A stretch of 64,000 bases of DNA from Phaseolus vulgaris (taxonomy: Eukaryota; Streptophyta; Magnoliopsida; Fabales; Fabaceae), in assembly GCF_000499845.2 (NCBI RefSeq), contig NC_023754.2, positions 22,322,111 to 22,386,110 on the forward strand. The letters are read 5' to 3'. The position numbers and the translations under genes were made by a program. Positions 12,101-24,100 of this stretch are shown here, in pieces. Each line of letters starts with the position of its first letter. Position 1 is the stretch's first letter. Under the pieces are notes generated by a model, which was not told the DNA's origin, did not search any database, and saw only the letters and a program-made list of their open reading frames with translations.

Positions 12101-13264
12101 AATCAGGAAGAACATAGAATTGTAGAAGAACATAGGTATACCATAACCACTGAAAGCGCATTTCCTTCTCCTTATTGGTGTTTAATGACAAGTTGACAGT
12201 CCAGCCAGCCAATATTATTTAAAATCGCTAAATGGTTAGGTTCTGAGAAATTGAAAGGTTCTCAAGAACTTTCATATTTATCGAACCATTAGATTTTTGA
12301 CAAATGGCTACCAGATTACAAGTAAATTTAGTTAGAAGAACGTAGATCTAAAATCTCGCAAACAGAGTTAAAATAATTTGACAAGATCCAGTATACAAAT
12401 CACACCAAAATAAAGTAAGATATGAGATATAAACTTAGTAAATAAAAGTATAAATAGCAAAAGTTCAATTAGCCTAATGAAGCTCAATATTTCTTATATA
12501 AATAGGTAATTCGATCAGGTAAGTATATATTTTTTAGAGATAAAATTACTTAATTAAATTTGTTCTGACTTTATTATTGTAACATCTTATAAGTACACAT
12601 CATATGTGCGATACACCGAGAAGTTGAGAAAGAAGAAGGAAGAAGATCACAAATAACATACTTTCAATTGGTTTTTGATGAGAGAGGAAGATCCATCTAC
12701 AAAACCGAACTTTCAACTACGAGAAAAAGGGATGTCTACCTTCAAAAGACTCTCCGATGCTTAATTTAGTAAGAATACAAAGATGATGATAAATTCTTAA
12801 CAAAAAATTAAGAATAAAAGTATAGATTAAAGTTTAATGTGTCATCAAGTCAACATCTATTTATAAGTCTTGTTGAACTCAGACCATTAACAAAAACATT
12901 GAATGATTATCATGAGTAATAAATGGATTTTATAACAGTAACCTATAATCGCTAATAATTTATAATCGATTTATAATCTGATTTATATGTCTTAAATATA
13001 ATATTAAACAGATAGTTATTGTCTTATTTATATGTTTTAAATATTATATTAAATGAGTGGTAATTAGTCTGAATGTACTAATAGTAATTGGGGTATTAAA
13101 AAAAAAAGTATGAATATAGATGAAACACAAAAATCCCAATGTTCAATTTCATACTTAGACTGCAGAATTTAAGTACATAAGATCGATTTCTTTGTATCCA
13201 GAAAATCACAACTAGGTACAAGGGGATCAGAAGCAGGGAAAGGTTGAATCAGACTGAGGGGGGT
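9129..13264. other. Repeat-rich intergenic region
   Basis: No gene is recognised. It contains a CACTA-like end (CACTACAAGAAA at 9739-9750), a second CACTACAAT at 10752, and AT-rich dispersed-repeat material at 10760-11460. A GC-richer patch at 12590-12780, with an ACTCTCCGATGCTTA phrase, resembles dispersed plant repeats but I cannot name it. ORFs at 11738-11947 (plus) and 11976-12212 (minus) have no recognisable motifs. Confidence 0.45.
10760..11460. repeat. AT-rich dispersed repeat (inverted-repeat family member)
   Basis: The stretch starting ATAAACTAATTTTAGAGAAA and the stretch TTAATTAAGTTAGATATTAT ... TTAAGATTTTAGCTATTAAT (about 11270-11410) match, in direct or inverted form, blocks at 20.1-20.4, 22.7-23.25 and 39.9-40.15 kb. 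No coding capacity is visible. It is probably a non-autonomous DNA element, which is inference. Confidence 0.5.
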
Positions 13265-13638
13265 ACTATAAGCGCATTGCAATTTAAAGGTGGAGTGGTT
13301 GATCACACTGAAATTTTCTCTCTAACACAGATTAAGGTTTGGTCATGGATCTCATCAAAGATACCGTCAGCTAATTTCTCATTCTCTGATTGGTGTCTTG
13401 AACCCTTGGTATGTATGTATTCTGTTTAGTTTTTATGTAAAAGGTTGTTTCTTGGGTTTCTTTTATTATTGATTGAGATGGGAAAGAGAGTAGGAGGTCT
13501 TTTGGTTGATATGTAGATGGAAAGGCTCTTTGAGAAAATCTGTTTTGTTGTATAAGGGTTGGACCACCCCTGAAGTGGTCTTATTTAATTTCATTGCTAT
13601 TTGCTGATAAAAAAAAAAAAACTATAAGCGCATTGCAA
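13265..13638 (+). mobile_element. 5'-truncated LINE insertion with 18-bp target-site duplication
   Basis: ACTATAAGCGCATTGCAA occurs exactly at 13265-13282 and 13621-13638. Between them is a 338-base insert ending in TTTGCTGATA followed by a run of A, the normal structure of a target-primed LINE insertion. The inner sequence encodes IKVWSWISSKIPSANFSFSD, then WCLEPL, the C-terminal tail of the LINE ORF2. The 3' UTR contains AAGGGTTGGACCACCCCTGAAGTGG. The perfect duplication suggests a younger insertion than its neighbours. Confidence 0.93.
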
Positions 13639-16006
13639 GAGACATATAACCATAGAACTGAACCCAAGTTAAAATGTATGAAAAATGAACTAACTAAATG
13701 GGGGCAGAGTGGAACAAAACTGATAGCAGAAAATATAGTCAACTAAATTGCTGAGGACTAGCTTAGTTTGCAGTAAGTACAGTCTAAGCAAATCGGGTAT
13801 TGATAAGACAATATTTTCTGTGAACTAAAACTCAAATTTGCATGGAATTAGTTGGTCTAATTAATACTGTTATGAAATTGATTGACATTGGTAGGAGTAT
13901 TGGTATTGAGGTACATTCTTATTTTCTTAGTCACAGTACTTATATCCTGATCATGGTGTTTTATTAGGATGAATATTAGGAGTGGAGTGAGTGTAGGAGT
14001 AAGCTGTATGGGAGTGGAAACAGTGAGTGTATACTGTTGTTTGGTGCACAGCACTGAACTTATGTTAGATGTATGAAAAATGAGGTACAAGGGAGCAGAG
14101 TTAAACAAAACTGTTTATAACCTTGTACCTATCAGAAGTTTTAGGGTGCCAAAATTGACATCGTAGCTATCAGTTTATAACCTTAAACAAACATTTTTTT
14201 TATTACTAAAGCGATGTCAGAAAATATAGGAGAGCCTTGAACTTGGTCTTGGGTAGGGCGATTGTTGCCACAGAACAATTCTCAAGTTTGCTCAGTCTAC
14301 TAAAATTATAAATCCAAAATTGAAATTAGAAAATTAAAATTTAATTACAAATTGAGCTAAAAGTAATATAAATATTAATTTGAATGGCCTGCCTTATCGT
14401 ACTTTTTTTTGTCAATTTGCTTGAGACAACTGACCTATTTCAGTAACCTTATATATGGTAACTTGTCTATCTATTTATAATTCATATTTGATTGCGTTCT
14501 CTTTTCAAAATCTTAATAAATAGTATCTGGTTGGAGGAAGAGGGCTTCATCCATTAAATTAACATAAGTTTATTACCTAATTAATTATAGGTATGTTTGG
14601 ACAGCTTAGTTCACAAAACATAATACTATATACGTTTTAAATTAAAAGTAATATTAGTTCTCATATGCATTTACAATAAATGATACATGTTCAAACGTGT
14701 TGTTTATCTTCATTTTATTAATTTCGTACTACCAAATTCACTTCAATATTAATATTATGTTAATGTAATTATTTAATTTTACGAAGTTTATAATTAACTT
14801 ATATATATTTGAAGTATTTTTTTCTCCATTTTTTACAATATAAAAAATTTTAAGCAATAGTTGCCTATACAAATAACTATGTTTTCACATCATGTACTTC
14901 AATTATAAATTTTATTAAACAATATTGTTTAAATTATCATAAATATTCTTCTTGAAATTGTTCCAAAGAAAAATTAACTCTCACAAACTTATGTCTTTAT
15001 ATAAATTATACTAAACCAATTATTTGAAGAACAATTCTTTCAATACTTTCAAAATGAATTATACTAAAGTTAGAGAATAAAATGTAAGAAAGTCATAAGA
15101 ACCTGAGTTAGTAGTTCGTGCCAAACCTTGCTTTGGTTGGTATGAAACTATAATGACAACTTGGTCAGATAAAGTAAAGCCAGTAGTTTGATTTGAACCT
15201 AAATAAAAATAAGATCCTCTTTTTGGAGGTAGGTGCCATGATATGATTTATTAAAAATATTTTTTTTTTATCGTATAATGATTAGTTATTACATCAATTC
15301 ATTTCTTTCTAAATTTGTCCTTTTTTAACAAAATAATTTTGTTACAGAGGCGATAACTAAATCCAATAAGAAAATGTGTATAAAATAGTTAGGATGTATT
15401 ATTGATGCTCGTATGCCATTTTAATATTCGCAGATCTTAATTTTCATACATACATATACATACATACTTATACATGACACACACCTGAAATTGTCACTTA
15501 AAAAAACAACTACTAATTCACTCAACTTATCTCACACGCATCTATTAAACACATCACTTCCTCTTGCATAAATTTCGGCGACTTTAGGGCAAACGTGTTG
15601 TCAGTAAGTTGAAAATAGAAGAAATAATATACGCAGATATCATTAGAATAAATATATTTTTTATATTCTGTATTTTTTATTCTACTACTTTACTATTTAA
15701 ATTACCAAAAAAACTTAAATATTATAGTAAGATTGTTAAATAGTTTATATAAAATAAGGATATTTATCTTGGTTTGTATTAGAACAGAAACTCCATGCTT
15801 CTCACTGAGGACTGGATTCTTCCATGGGTTTTAAAATAACAAATCTCAACAATTGATAATCATTATTCAAAATTGGGAGTTGCTTTAATTTATAATATAT
15901 AAATATACCATTTTTACTTCATACACAAACTAGTTGCACCTTTTTTATTACATGCGTTGAAATTCGTATGAACTTTAAAACATAGTATTTTCTATTAATA
16001 TTATAA

Positions 16007-16010
<4 letters not shown>

Positions 16011-16046
<36 letters not shown>
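16011..16046. repeat. (AT)18 microsatellite
   Basis: Uninterrupted AT dinucleotide run, 36 bases, the same length as the run at 3247-3282. Confidence 0.95.
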
Positions 16047-16048
<2 letters not shown>

Positions 16049-16677
16049 TGAGTCTTGTAATATTATTTTTTCAAGAGATTAGTATTATTTTAGTATTATG
16101 CTATATCTCCATATTTTTTCAATGAGACAATTCTCATTAATTATTACGTATGATTATTAGTTTAATAAATATTTTTTAAATTATGTTTTCATTTTCTTAT
16201 ATTTAAATGTTACTCTGTATTTTATAAAAATTATGAAAATACAACAAAAATTGTGAAAATAAAAAATATATTTAAAACTAAATAAGTCTGTCATTATTTT
16301 TGTCGGGAACTCAAAATATCAAAGAAATCTCTATCAATTGTTAAAGCTAATCCTATTATTTTAAGTATTTTCGAATTCCTAAATGTTTGCTAATATTAAT
16401 TTTTTTACGTGCAGACTCGTAAGATTAACTAAGAGTTGAATATGAGTGTTGATGTATCTCTAACGATGACGGGCTAGAAGGTAAGCACGTGAGAAGCTAA
16501 GTTTCAAACATCTCACTTCGCTGGAAGGAGGTTTATCTCACTTTCTAACACAGTAAGATATCTTAGTTCACATTTTTAACTTGAACCTAATTCGCTCCTA
16601 GCTTATAGCCAAAATAGCCATCTCCACTTGTGTTTCTGTTACTCCTCACAAACAATAAGCTATTAGTTAAATGGGCA

Positions 16678-16770
16678 ATTTTGTTTGGGATGGTCATTCA
16701 TTAGAAATAAAGTTAAATGATTTTTGTTTGGGATTGTTATTCATTAGAAATAATGTTAATTTATAATATG
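16678..16770. repeat. Tandem duplication, about 50 bp
   Basis: TTTTGTTTGGGATGGTCATTC followed by ATTAGAAATAAAGTTAA is repeated directly, with small changes (GGGATTGTTATTC, ATTAGAAATAATGTTAA). Confidence 0.75.
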
Positions 16771-17166
16771 AAATGTATGTAAATCTTATTTTATAAATTA
16801 GTTTTGTAAAATTGAGACACATTTAAAGTTCAATTCAATTATTGTTGAACCTATTATATTTTTTTTAGTTTGATATATTGTTTGCAGTAACGATTTTTTA
16901 TTTTTATAAAGATTGAAACACATCTAAATTGCTTCTTCTAATTTTATTATTTTTTGTTGAATTTTTTTTAACCTATTATGTTATTTACTATTAAAGATCA
17001 TGTATAAATATCTGAAAAAAATATATATTAGAGTACTCGTATCAACTAAAATAACAAAGAAAAAAAAAACATCTAACAAAACATGATCTATAAGAGAAAA
17101 TAAAGATTAATGAGAAAATTGTGTGTTGTATATTTAAGATGAGTGATACATTCTATTTAAAAATCA

Positions 17167-17235
17167 CACACTTTATGTAAAAAGATAAAATTCACACTTT
17201 ATGTAAAATAAGATTGAATTCACACTTTATGTAAA
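17167..17235. repeat. Three direct copies of CACACTTTATGTAAA
   Basis: The 15-mer occurs at 17167-17181, 17193-17207 and 17221-17235, spaced 26 and 28 bases apart, about 420 bases past the MYB stop codon on the MYB strand. Confidence 0.85.
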
Positions 17236-17647
17236 GCAAAAAAAATTGGTTGATCGTATGTTCTCCATTTTCCTGAACTAGATCATGTACTAAATAAATA
17301 TTACAATTATAATACCTATATGTTAACTTCACAAAAATTTATGGAAAACAATTTTATAGTTATTATTAAATGAATGAAAACCTCTCCACTAACATAACAT
17401 TATGGAGAGTGACCAAACTAATGTTCACGGGTCATTAAAAAAGGCTCTAATTATTAATTCCATCAATAACTAAAAACTACTCTTTATAATTAAAATAATA
17501 ATTTTCCTAATTGTTAATTAATAACTTAGAAGGTTATTCTAATTACTTAATCAACAGTGATGAAGGAATAATACAATGGTCACATGCTAGCTAGAGCAAA
17601 CTTTATTTTATTAGTTCCAACCATATATTTTACCATTATTTCTACAT

Positions 17648-19083
17648 CTACACCAATAAAGATTGAGCAAAAGAATCTAATTCATCTGCAGGTTTCTCTT
17701 CATCCTTCAAGAGCTGCAGGTACTCTTCATAGAGCTTTTCAAGCGTACCATGATCAGTGTGAACATTATCAGAATGAGATTCCACGTAAGAGGAGCTGTA
17801 GACCAGGTCATGGTCTTCACCAAAGAATATTCCAACCTCGCCATTGTCTCCATCGCTGCCTACCCCCCAAACCATGTTTACCTCTCTTGCTTCTTCTTCG
17901 GGGCTCTGAACTTTCTCCTGGCTCGTTGATGCACTACCTGAATTCGAATCCAGGGTGAAGGTGCTCTCCGTTCGAGGCACACATGACAGAGCCTTAACCC
18001 TTACGGCTTTTGGTAGATAAACTAAGGTTTTCTCTGAGCTCCCTTTCTTAGTCTCATTCTTTTGCTTGTTCTTCTTTTTGCCCTTCTTCTTCTCTGGCGG
18101 TACAGTTAACTTGTGGTGTGTCTTAGGATCTGTTCCTTGATTTCTCAGCTTCTTACTAAGATGGGTATTCCAGTAATTCTTTATCTCATTATCTGTTCGT
18201 CCTGGTAATCTTCCTGCAATGAGGGACCATCGATTTCCTAAAAGTGAATGCATTCTAATTATGAGATCATCTTCTTCTGGACTTATGTTTCCTCTCTTTA
18301 TATCAGGTCTCAGATAGTTCATCCATCTCAGTCTGCAACTTTTTCCGCATCTAAGAAGACCTGCATCAACCACCAACCATCATTATCTAACTCAAAACAA
18401 AACTAAAAGACAGTGTGGCTACAGTAAACTTACCATGTTCATATGTGTTGTGGTACAATAAACCTCACTTAATTAACTCAGGTGATTGAAGGTGGGGGAC
18501 AACTTGAATTAAGATGTTACCAAGAAAATATAATTTTTGACAGCTATCACCGCACACCTTGTCCCCACCAATATTTCAAAAAAAGAAAAATATATGACAT
18601 AAATTTTATTTAACCTTCATTTATAATTACTCTAAATATAACTTTCTAAGAGTTATTCTAAAAATTAATTATTTTATTATTTATGACAGTACGATTAGAT
18701 GATGCGTTGAAATAATGGAAGAGAAGCGTAAAATTAATCCGACTAAAAAATGAAAGTTAATAGAATAAAGACAATCAGAGATGTACAATGGTATAAGAAA
18801 GAAAGAACGAAAGATGCCATTTACACATAGTGGTAACAAACATATTATACAGCGAAAGTTTGACGATGATAACAGGATCAAGAAAAGCAATTGTAAAGAA
18901 AGGAGATGATGATTACGAAGGGAGAAGCAAATGAAGAAGATTGAGATTACCAGCTCTTTTTGGCAGTGATCTCCACTGGCCTTCTCCATGAGCTTGAATA
19001 TACTTAGTGAGCAATGCATCTTCTCGTGGAGTCCATGGACCTCTGTGCAACCCTACTTTGGAGCAACAAGGAGCTCTTCCCAT
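17648..19083 (-). CDS. R2R3-MYB transcription factor, two exons, 281 aa
   Basis: This is a nuclear DNA-binding regulator. Exon 1 is 19083-18951 (phase 1), with donor GTAATCTC. Exon 2 is 18360-17648, after acceptor TTGATGCAG. The protein begins [21 protein letters not shown]2 has Trp at 17, 37 and 57, and R3 has Ile at 70 and Trp at 89 and 108, the usual spacing. The bHLH-interaction signature [DE]Lx2[RK]x3Lx6Lx3R is complete at 76-95, so it probably works with a bHLH/WD40 partner, as flavonoid, proanthocyanidin or epidermal MYBs do. A Lys-rich basic stretch follows R3, and the C-terminus is acidic, ending [16 protein letters not shown]...SLLV. The second intron that most R2R3 genes have within R3 is absent. 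It resembles MYB5/TT2-like proteins, but I cannot fix the subgroup by eye. Confidence 0.93.
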
Positions 19084-19202
19084 CTTCACCAAACCAAACT
19101 AAAATCACCTTCAAGTGGTGAATGGAGAGAGATCCAGAAGGTTCTCTACCTAGTAATAAGGAAGCATATCAGCTTCTCAGGTTCCCAACACCTTACCCTC
19201 CT

Positions 19203-19210
19203 TTTAAATA
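19203..19210 (-). promoter_or_regulatory. TATA box of the MYB gene
   Basis: On the minus strand TATTTAAAAGG lies about 120 bases before the MYB start codon at 19083, the only TATA-like site well placed for it. Confidence 0.45.
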
Positions 19211-20649
19211 CCACGTTTCTTCTCTTTTATAATAATATATATATTTGTTTTATTCCATGGACCACGACAAATCTGATTCATGGTTGTTGAATTTTAAATT
19301 GATTAATTAATTGAAACTTGAAAGCCAGCCAGCATTACCTCAGATTTGTTCATAATTCTCTATCACAAGTTACATGTTTTTAAAATATTAAATTTTATAT
19401 CTATGCTTTTAATAAAACCATTTCTTAATTAAATACTTTTGCCACAAAATGGCTATGCGTTTTATTTGGAAGGTTGTGATATTATTATATATGTATAAAT
19501 AGAGTAATGTTATTCTAATTTATTTATTTGTAAATATAGATCCGTGCACGAAACTCAACGACCTTTCTTCTATCTGTCTTTCTACCGCATGCTTTCTCTT
19601 AATGCTTTTACATGCATTCGTATTCTTATTCTTGGGACTTGACGTCAGCCTATTGAACATGTCCATCCAAGATATTGCAACTGAAAAATATGTCTCGTAA
19701 ACTTCTTTTATTAAGAGATTGTGCTCGTCAAATGCCTTCAACTATTTTGCCCTAACCATATTTTTTTTAAAATATTCCAAGATGCTAGAAAAATAATTCA
19801 TTATTTTTAAAATAAATTAAACCAAACACTTTATGATCCTGACCATCTATTTCTGTCCTACTTTTTATATGTTAGGATAAATTTTAAGTCTAATTCAATA
19901 TTGATAAGTTCAAGAAACATTTAAGATAAGTTCAAAAGTGACTTTGATATTGTATTAAAAGATGAACTTTAAGTCTAACTCAATCTAATAAAATCAATTT
20001 ATAAAATGAGGTTTACGCTCATTTATAAATTATGAAATGTTCTAATATCTAGTCGATGTGAATCTTCAATAGCTCTTACATTAAAATTCATCACTTTTTT
20101 ATATAAAAATTAAAAATAATCATTAAATAAAAATTAAGAAACAAAAAATAATTAATTACTATATGAAATAAATTATATATTATTTTATAAACTAAAAAAT
20201 TATTTATATATAAAATAATGTTTATTATTAATAAAAAATTATAAACTAATTTTTAAATTGATATATGATTAACTATCGAGATTTTGACTAGTGAATAATT
20301 ACATACCAAGTTAAAAACTAGTTTATATATTTTCATTAAAAAATTTAAACTACTTTAAATATTAATAAATGTAAAATAGTATTTAATTTAGTGAATTAAT
20401 ATAGTAATTAATTTTCTTTTGTTTCTAAAATTTATTTTTATTTAATATAAAATCTAATTGCATTTAATTTCAAAACAATAGTTTTCACACTTGCATTTCC
20501 GTTAAAGAAATATGTCGAAATGTATGGTTATTAATATTTAATAAATAAGTAGTGTAAAAATAATATACTATTGCCGTATTAATATTGTACAACTTAATTT
20601 ATGCGGAGAGTAGTCCATTTGTTTGTTTATTTGAAGTTCTTTTTTATAT
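19211..20649. other. MYB upstream region and AT-rich repeats
   Basis: No gene is recognised. A dispersed repeat with the phrase TCAATTTATAAAATGAGGTTT and then TCTAGTCGATGTGAATCTTC lies at about 19965-20100. This style is very common in legume DNA and recurs at 59.6-60.3 kb. An AT-rich inverted-repeat-family block follows at 20105-20420. The ORF at 19520-19741 (minus) has no known motif. Confidence 0.5.
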
Positions 20650-21148
20650 TTATAAAAACTTTCATGATATTATTATGTAATTTGACATCTCAGTTAGGTT
20701 GATATCTCAAATAACAACAATTATCTATCATCACATGAAAAAAATATTATTAAAAAAGAAAAAAGAAAGAAAATATAAAAATATAGGGGAAGTATATCAA
20801 AATTCATATGCTAACAAAAACGATACATAGGTAAACTATACATTTTTATAAAGAATTCTCAATTAAATGGTTCTCTATAAATAAATTCTAAATTGATCTT
20901 ATCCGCACATGCATTTTCTTCACGAAAAAATATGAGTAACCTCAAACCTGATTTTCCCACATAATTAAAACAAGTATTTTATCGATTACGAAGCATCCAC
21001 GAAACATTAGTTCTAACAATAAAGTTAGTACAAACCAAGACAAAATCATTTTCAAGTCAGACATTAGTAAGTCTCATTTTTTGAGTTTCTTGCATAACAT
21101 GTATAATTCTATAAAACTCAATAAACATAACAGTCTGAACGTCAAGAA
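20650..21148 (-). mobile_element. LINE copy B: diverged RNase H end
   Basis: On the minus strand it matches copies A and C, including the 3' block around CACATGAAAAAAATATTATT (20733-20752, plus-strand reading). The RNase H segment corresponding to copy A 8640-8880 is also present, but with many more substitutions and broken frames. Similarity stops near 21148. It is the oldest-looking of the three copies. Confidence 0.75.
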
Positions 21149-24100
21149 ATACTTCTATTTTATTCTATTTTTTCCTCCTCATGGTGTCTTTACATTTTTT
21201 TTAGATAAGATTATTTTTTTCGCAACTAGTGATATATTCAAAATCAATTCTAGTAAGTACATAAAATTTGTTTTTTTGTTTCGGGAAAGAAATTTTTATG
21301 GAAAAAGCACTTGGATGTTTCAACCTTATACAAAATTATACTTGTGAAATAAAATTTGTAAGGTCACCTTATATGCTGTTGTTAGTATTTATAACAATTG
21401 AAAATCAAATTAAATAAATATACAAACACAAAAAGTTATAGTTATAGTCCCCTGTTTGACTCAGTTGTATATAATATTTAACATTATTGGAAGGAGTCTA
21501 TTTGTTAGCTGACTAGTGAATTAACGAATAATATTTTAAAAACATAGTTGGAAAAAATCCATTTTGTTATTTTCTTTTACTGAGTACTATAGCAGAGTAG
21601 AATGGAATCAGTCATTGATCGAATAAAGAAATAAAATCTGAATTATTTGTTATCGATTATACAACTAAGATAAGTAGTAACAGCTGCAAACATATGAAAG
21701 AATCCAATAATGAACTTAAATATATTCGTTTTATTTGCTAGCTATGTTGAACTGGATCGTGTCTTCTTTCCCCTTATAACAGGTTATTAATATATTAGTT
21801 GCTATAAGAATCAGTGTAAGGATTCCATCTCAAACCAACTATAAAGCCTAAAGTCCATCACCAATAACAAAAAGAACAATGAATCAAATTCTAGCATTAA
21901 AAACAATTAATCAAATTATAGAATTAAAATAAATTGGGTCACTCTTCTTGTAAATTATTCATAATTTTCAAAACTAAACATTTGTTAATTTTTAAAGAAA
22001 CTATTACCAATTTTTCTTTATCTCTTTTATTTCTTATAGAAGTTCTTATAAAAACTTGTCCAATGTTTAATCATTTAACTCATCTAAATCAACTAAGGCT
22101 GAAATTTTGGCATCAAAAAGCGCCTCAAATCCAAACTAATAAGTACAATGATGCCGTTCAACAAAAAAAAAGTACAACAATAATTCAAAATAGAAAATAA
22201 ATACTTTGAAGTATTCCTATAAGTACTTGAGACATACTATTTTACAATGATATACATTTTTTTGAAGTTTAATCATCTTTATTTACTTTTAAGCTTTAGC
22301 TCTAATAAAATGGCAACCTTGATATTTCTCTCTCTATTATGTTATATTATATTTATTTAGCATCATGTTTTAAAATTTTCTTTGGTTTTTGTCTGAAAAA
22401 TATTTTAACAAGAGATTTAAAATCAAACTTGGTTTTAAATGAATTTTAATTATTATCCTTTAAAAAAAGATAAATATAAATTACTTGAAATAGAATTTGA
22501 GCTATCTTCTTATGTTTTGGTAACGTTTTTTAAATGTTCGATTAAGTGTCAGATAATGAAAATTATTTAAGACTAAGAAACTTAAAGTTTAATAGTCATT
22601 GATGTGTATATATAGTTTCTATGTGAATTTATGATTTTTAAGACTTTTGAAGTGTATGATCTAAAGATTTATAAGGTAATATTTTCTAAACATAATTTAT
22701 TATATAATAAAAAATATTAAATAATAAATAATTTTAGAAATAAATAAATAAATAGTTTCTATATCAATTATTAATTAAGTTAGATACTATTTCTAAATTA
22801 TAAAAATATTAATTTTTATAAAAAAACTACAAAATAATTTTTAAATTAGTATATAACATTAATTATTAAGATTTTACTAACTATTATATATTCTAAATTT
22901 ATAATAATTAATTTAGAATTTAGAGTAGTTAGTAACTAAAATTTTAGTAGTTAATGTTAAATATCAATTTAAAAATTAATTTAATTTTTTTTATCAATAT
23001 TAGAATAACTAGTTATTTTTTATTTTTAAAATTAGTTATTGTTTTATTAGTTATTGTGTAGAAAAAATAATTATGCAAGTTTTTACTACCAAATTAGAAT
23101 CTAAATAATCGGTAGTTAAAACTTTAATAACTAATTATATATCAATTTAAAATTTATTTATAGAAATCATAATTTATTTATTTAATTCTAAAATAGTTAA
23201 AATTTAGTCAATATAACAATTAATTATTTTTTTCTCTAAAATTAATTTTTTTTAATGAATAGCATATTTGAAAAAAAATATATATATATATATATAATTA
23301 AAGAAATTGAAAACACGACTAAGTATTAGTATTTAACACAAACCGTTCAAATATGAAAACTAAGTTTTCTGTTTGTTGAAAATAAACAACACCTGAGGTG
23401 GTAAAAAAATAAACGAAAAGAGAAGCAATAGATAATGTTATGCTTACGTTGCTGATTGAAACAAAATAAAAGTTTGATGTAACTTACTGAAACAAAAATG
23501 TTATATTCTTTAGTTACTTGTGAAATAATAAAATTAATTAGATACAAGATTTTAAGCATTTTTCCACTGAAACCTTCAAAGGAGTTAAAAATGAGGAATT
23601 CTACGTGAGGGGATCTGTGTATGTGGAACACTTGTCGGTATACAACCGTGGAAACGTGGAACGTTAAATTTCAAAATTAGATAACCAAGAAGTGTGTTTC
23701 AAACAAGTAATATTCAACTCATTCATTCCCGTAGACGAAGTAAGGCACCGTGGTGAGTTGTGATTAGGTTTCACATAGGTGCATCAAAGACAAGGTTAAA
23801 AACAGCTTCACACGAAATACTGTCGTGTGATGAAAATGAAGCCACTAATTCGATCAGAAAGTGTTGAGTGACACAATAGTTGTTCATGTCAGAGTTGACA
23901 AAACTAGTTTCGAGTACACACCTGTTACGAAGTCAAGAGGTGCTTCGATGACCACGTAGTTTTGTTTAAGGTTATACATATCAATGCATGCTTGTACACA
24001 TGGCTATTTTGAAAACGTTTCCCATTGATTGAAAAAATGAAAGAAATAAGTCATTGAATTAATGCAGATGTTGTTGACAATATAGACCAAATCCAAAGAT

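Larger units (their letters stand above)
13639..17647. other. AT-rich intergenic region downstream of the MYB gene
   Basis: No gene is recognised. It holds an (AT)18 microsatellite at 16011-16046, a ~50-bp direct duplication at 16.68-16.77 kb and a three-copy short repeat at 17.17-17.24 kb. The ORF at 13857-14108 (minus) has no family resemblance. Confidence 0.5.

Noticed and set aside
17584..17958. Plus-strand ORF of 124 codons
   Set aside because: Antisense shadow of the MYB second exon.
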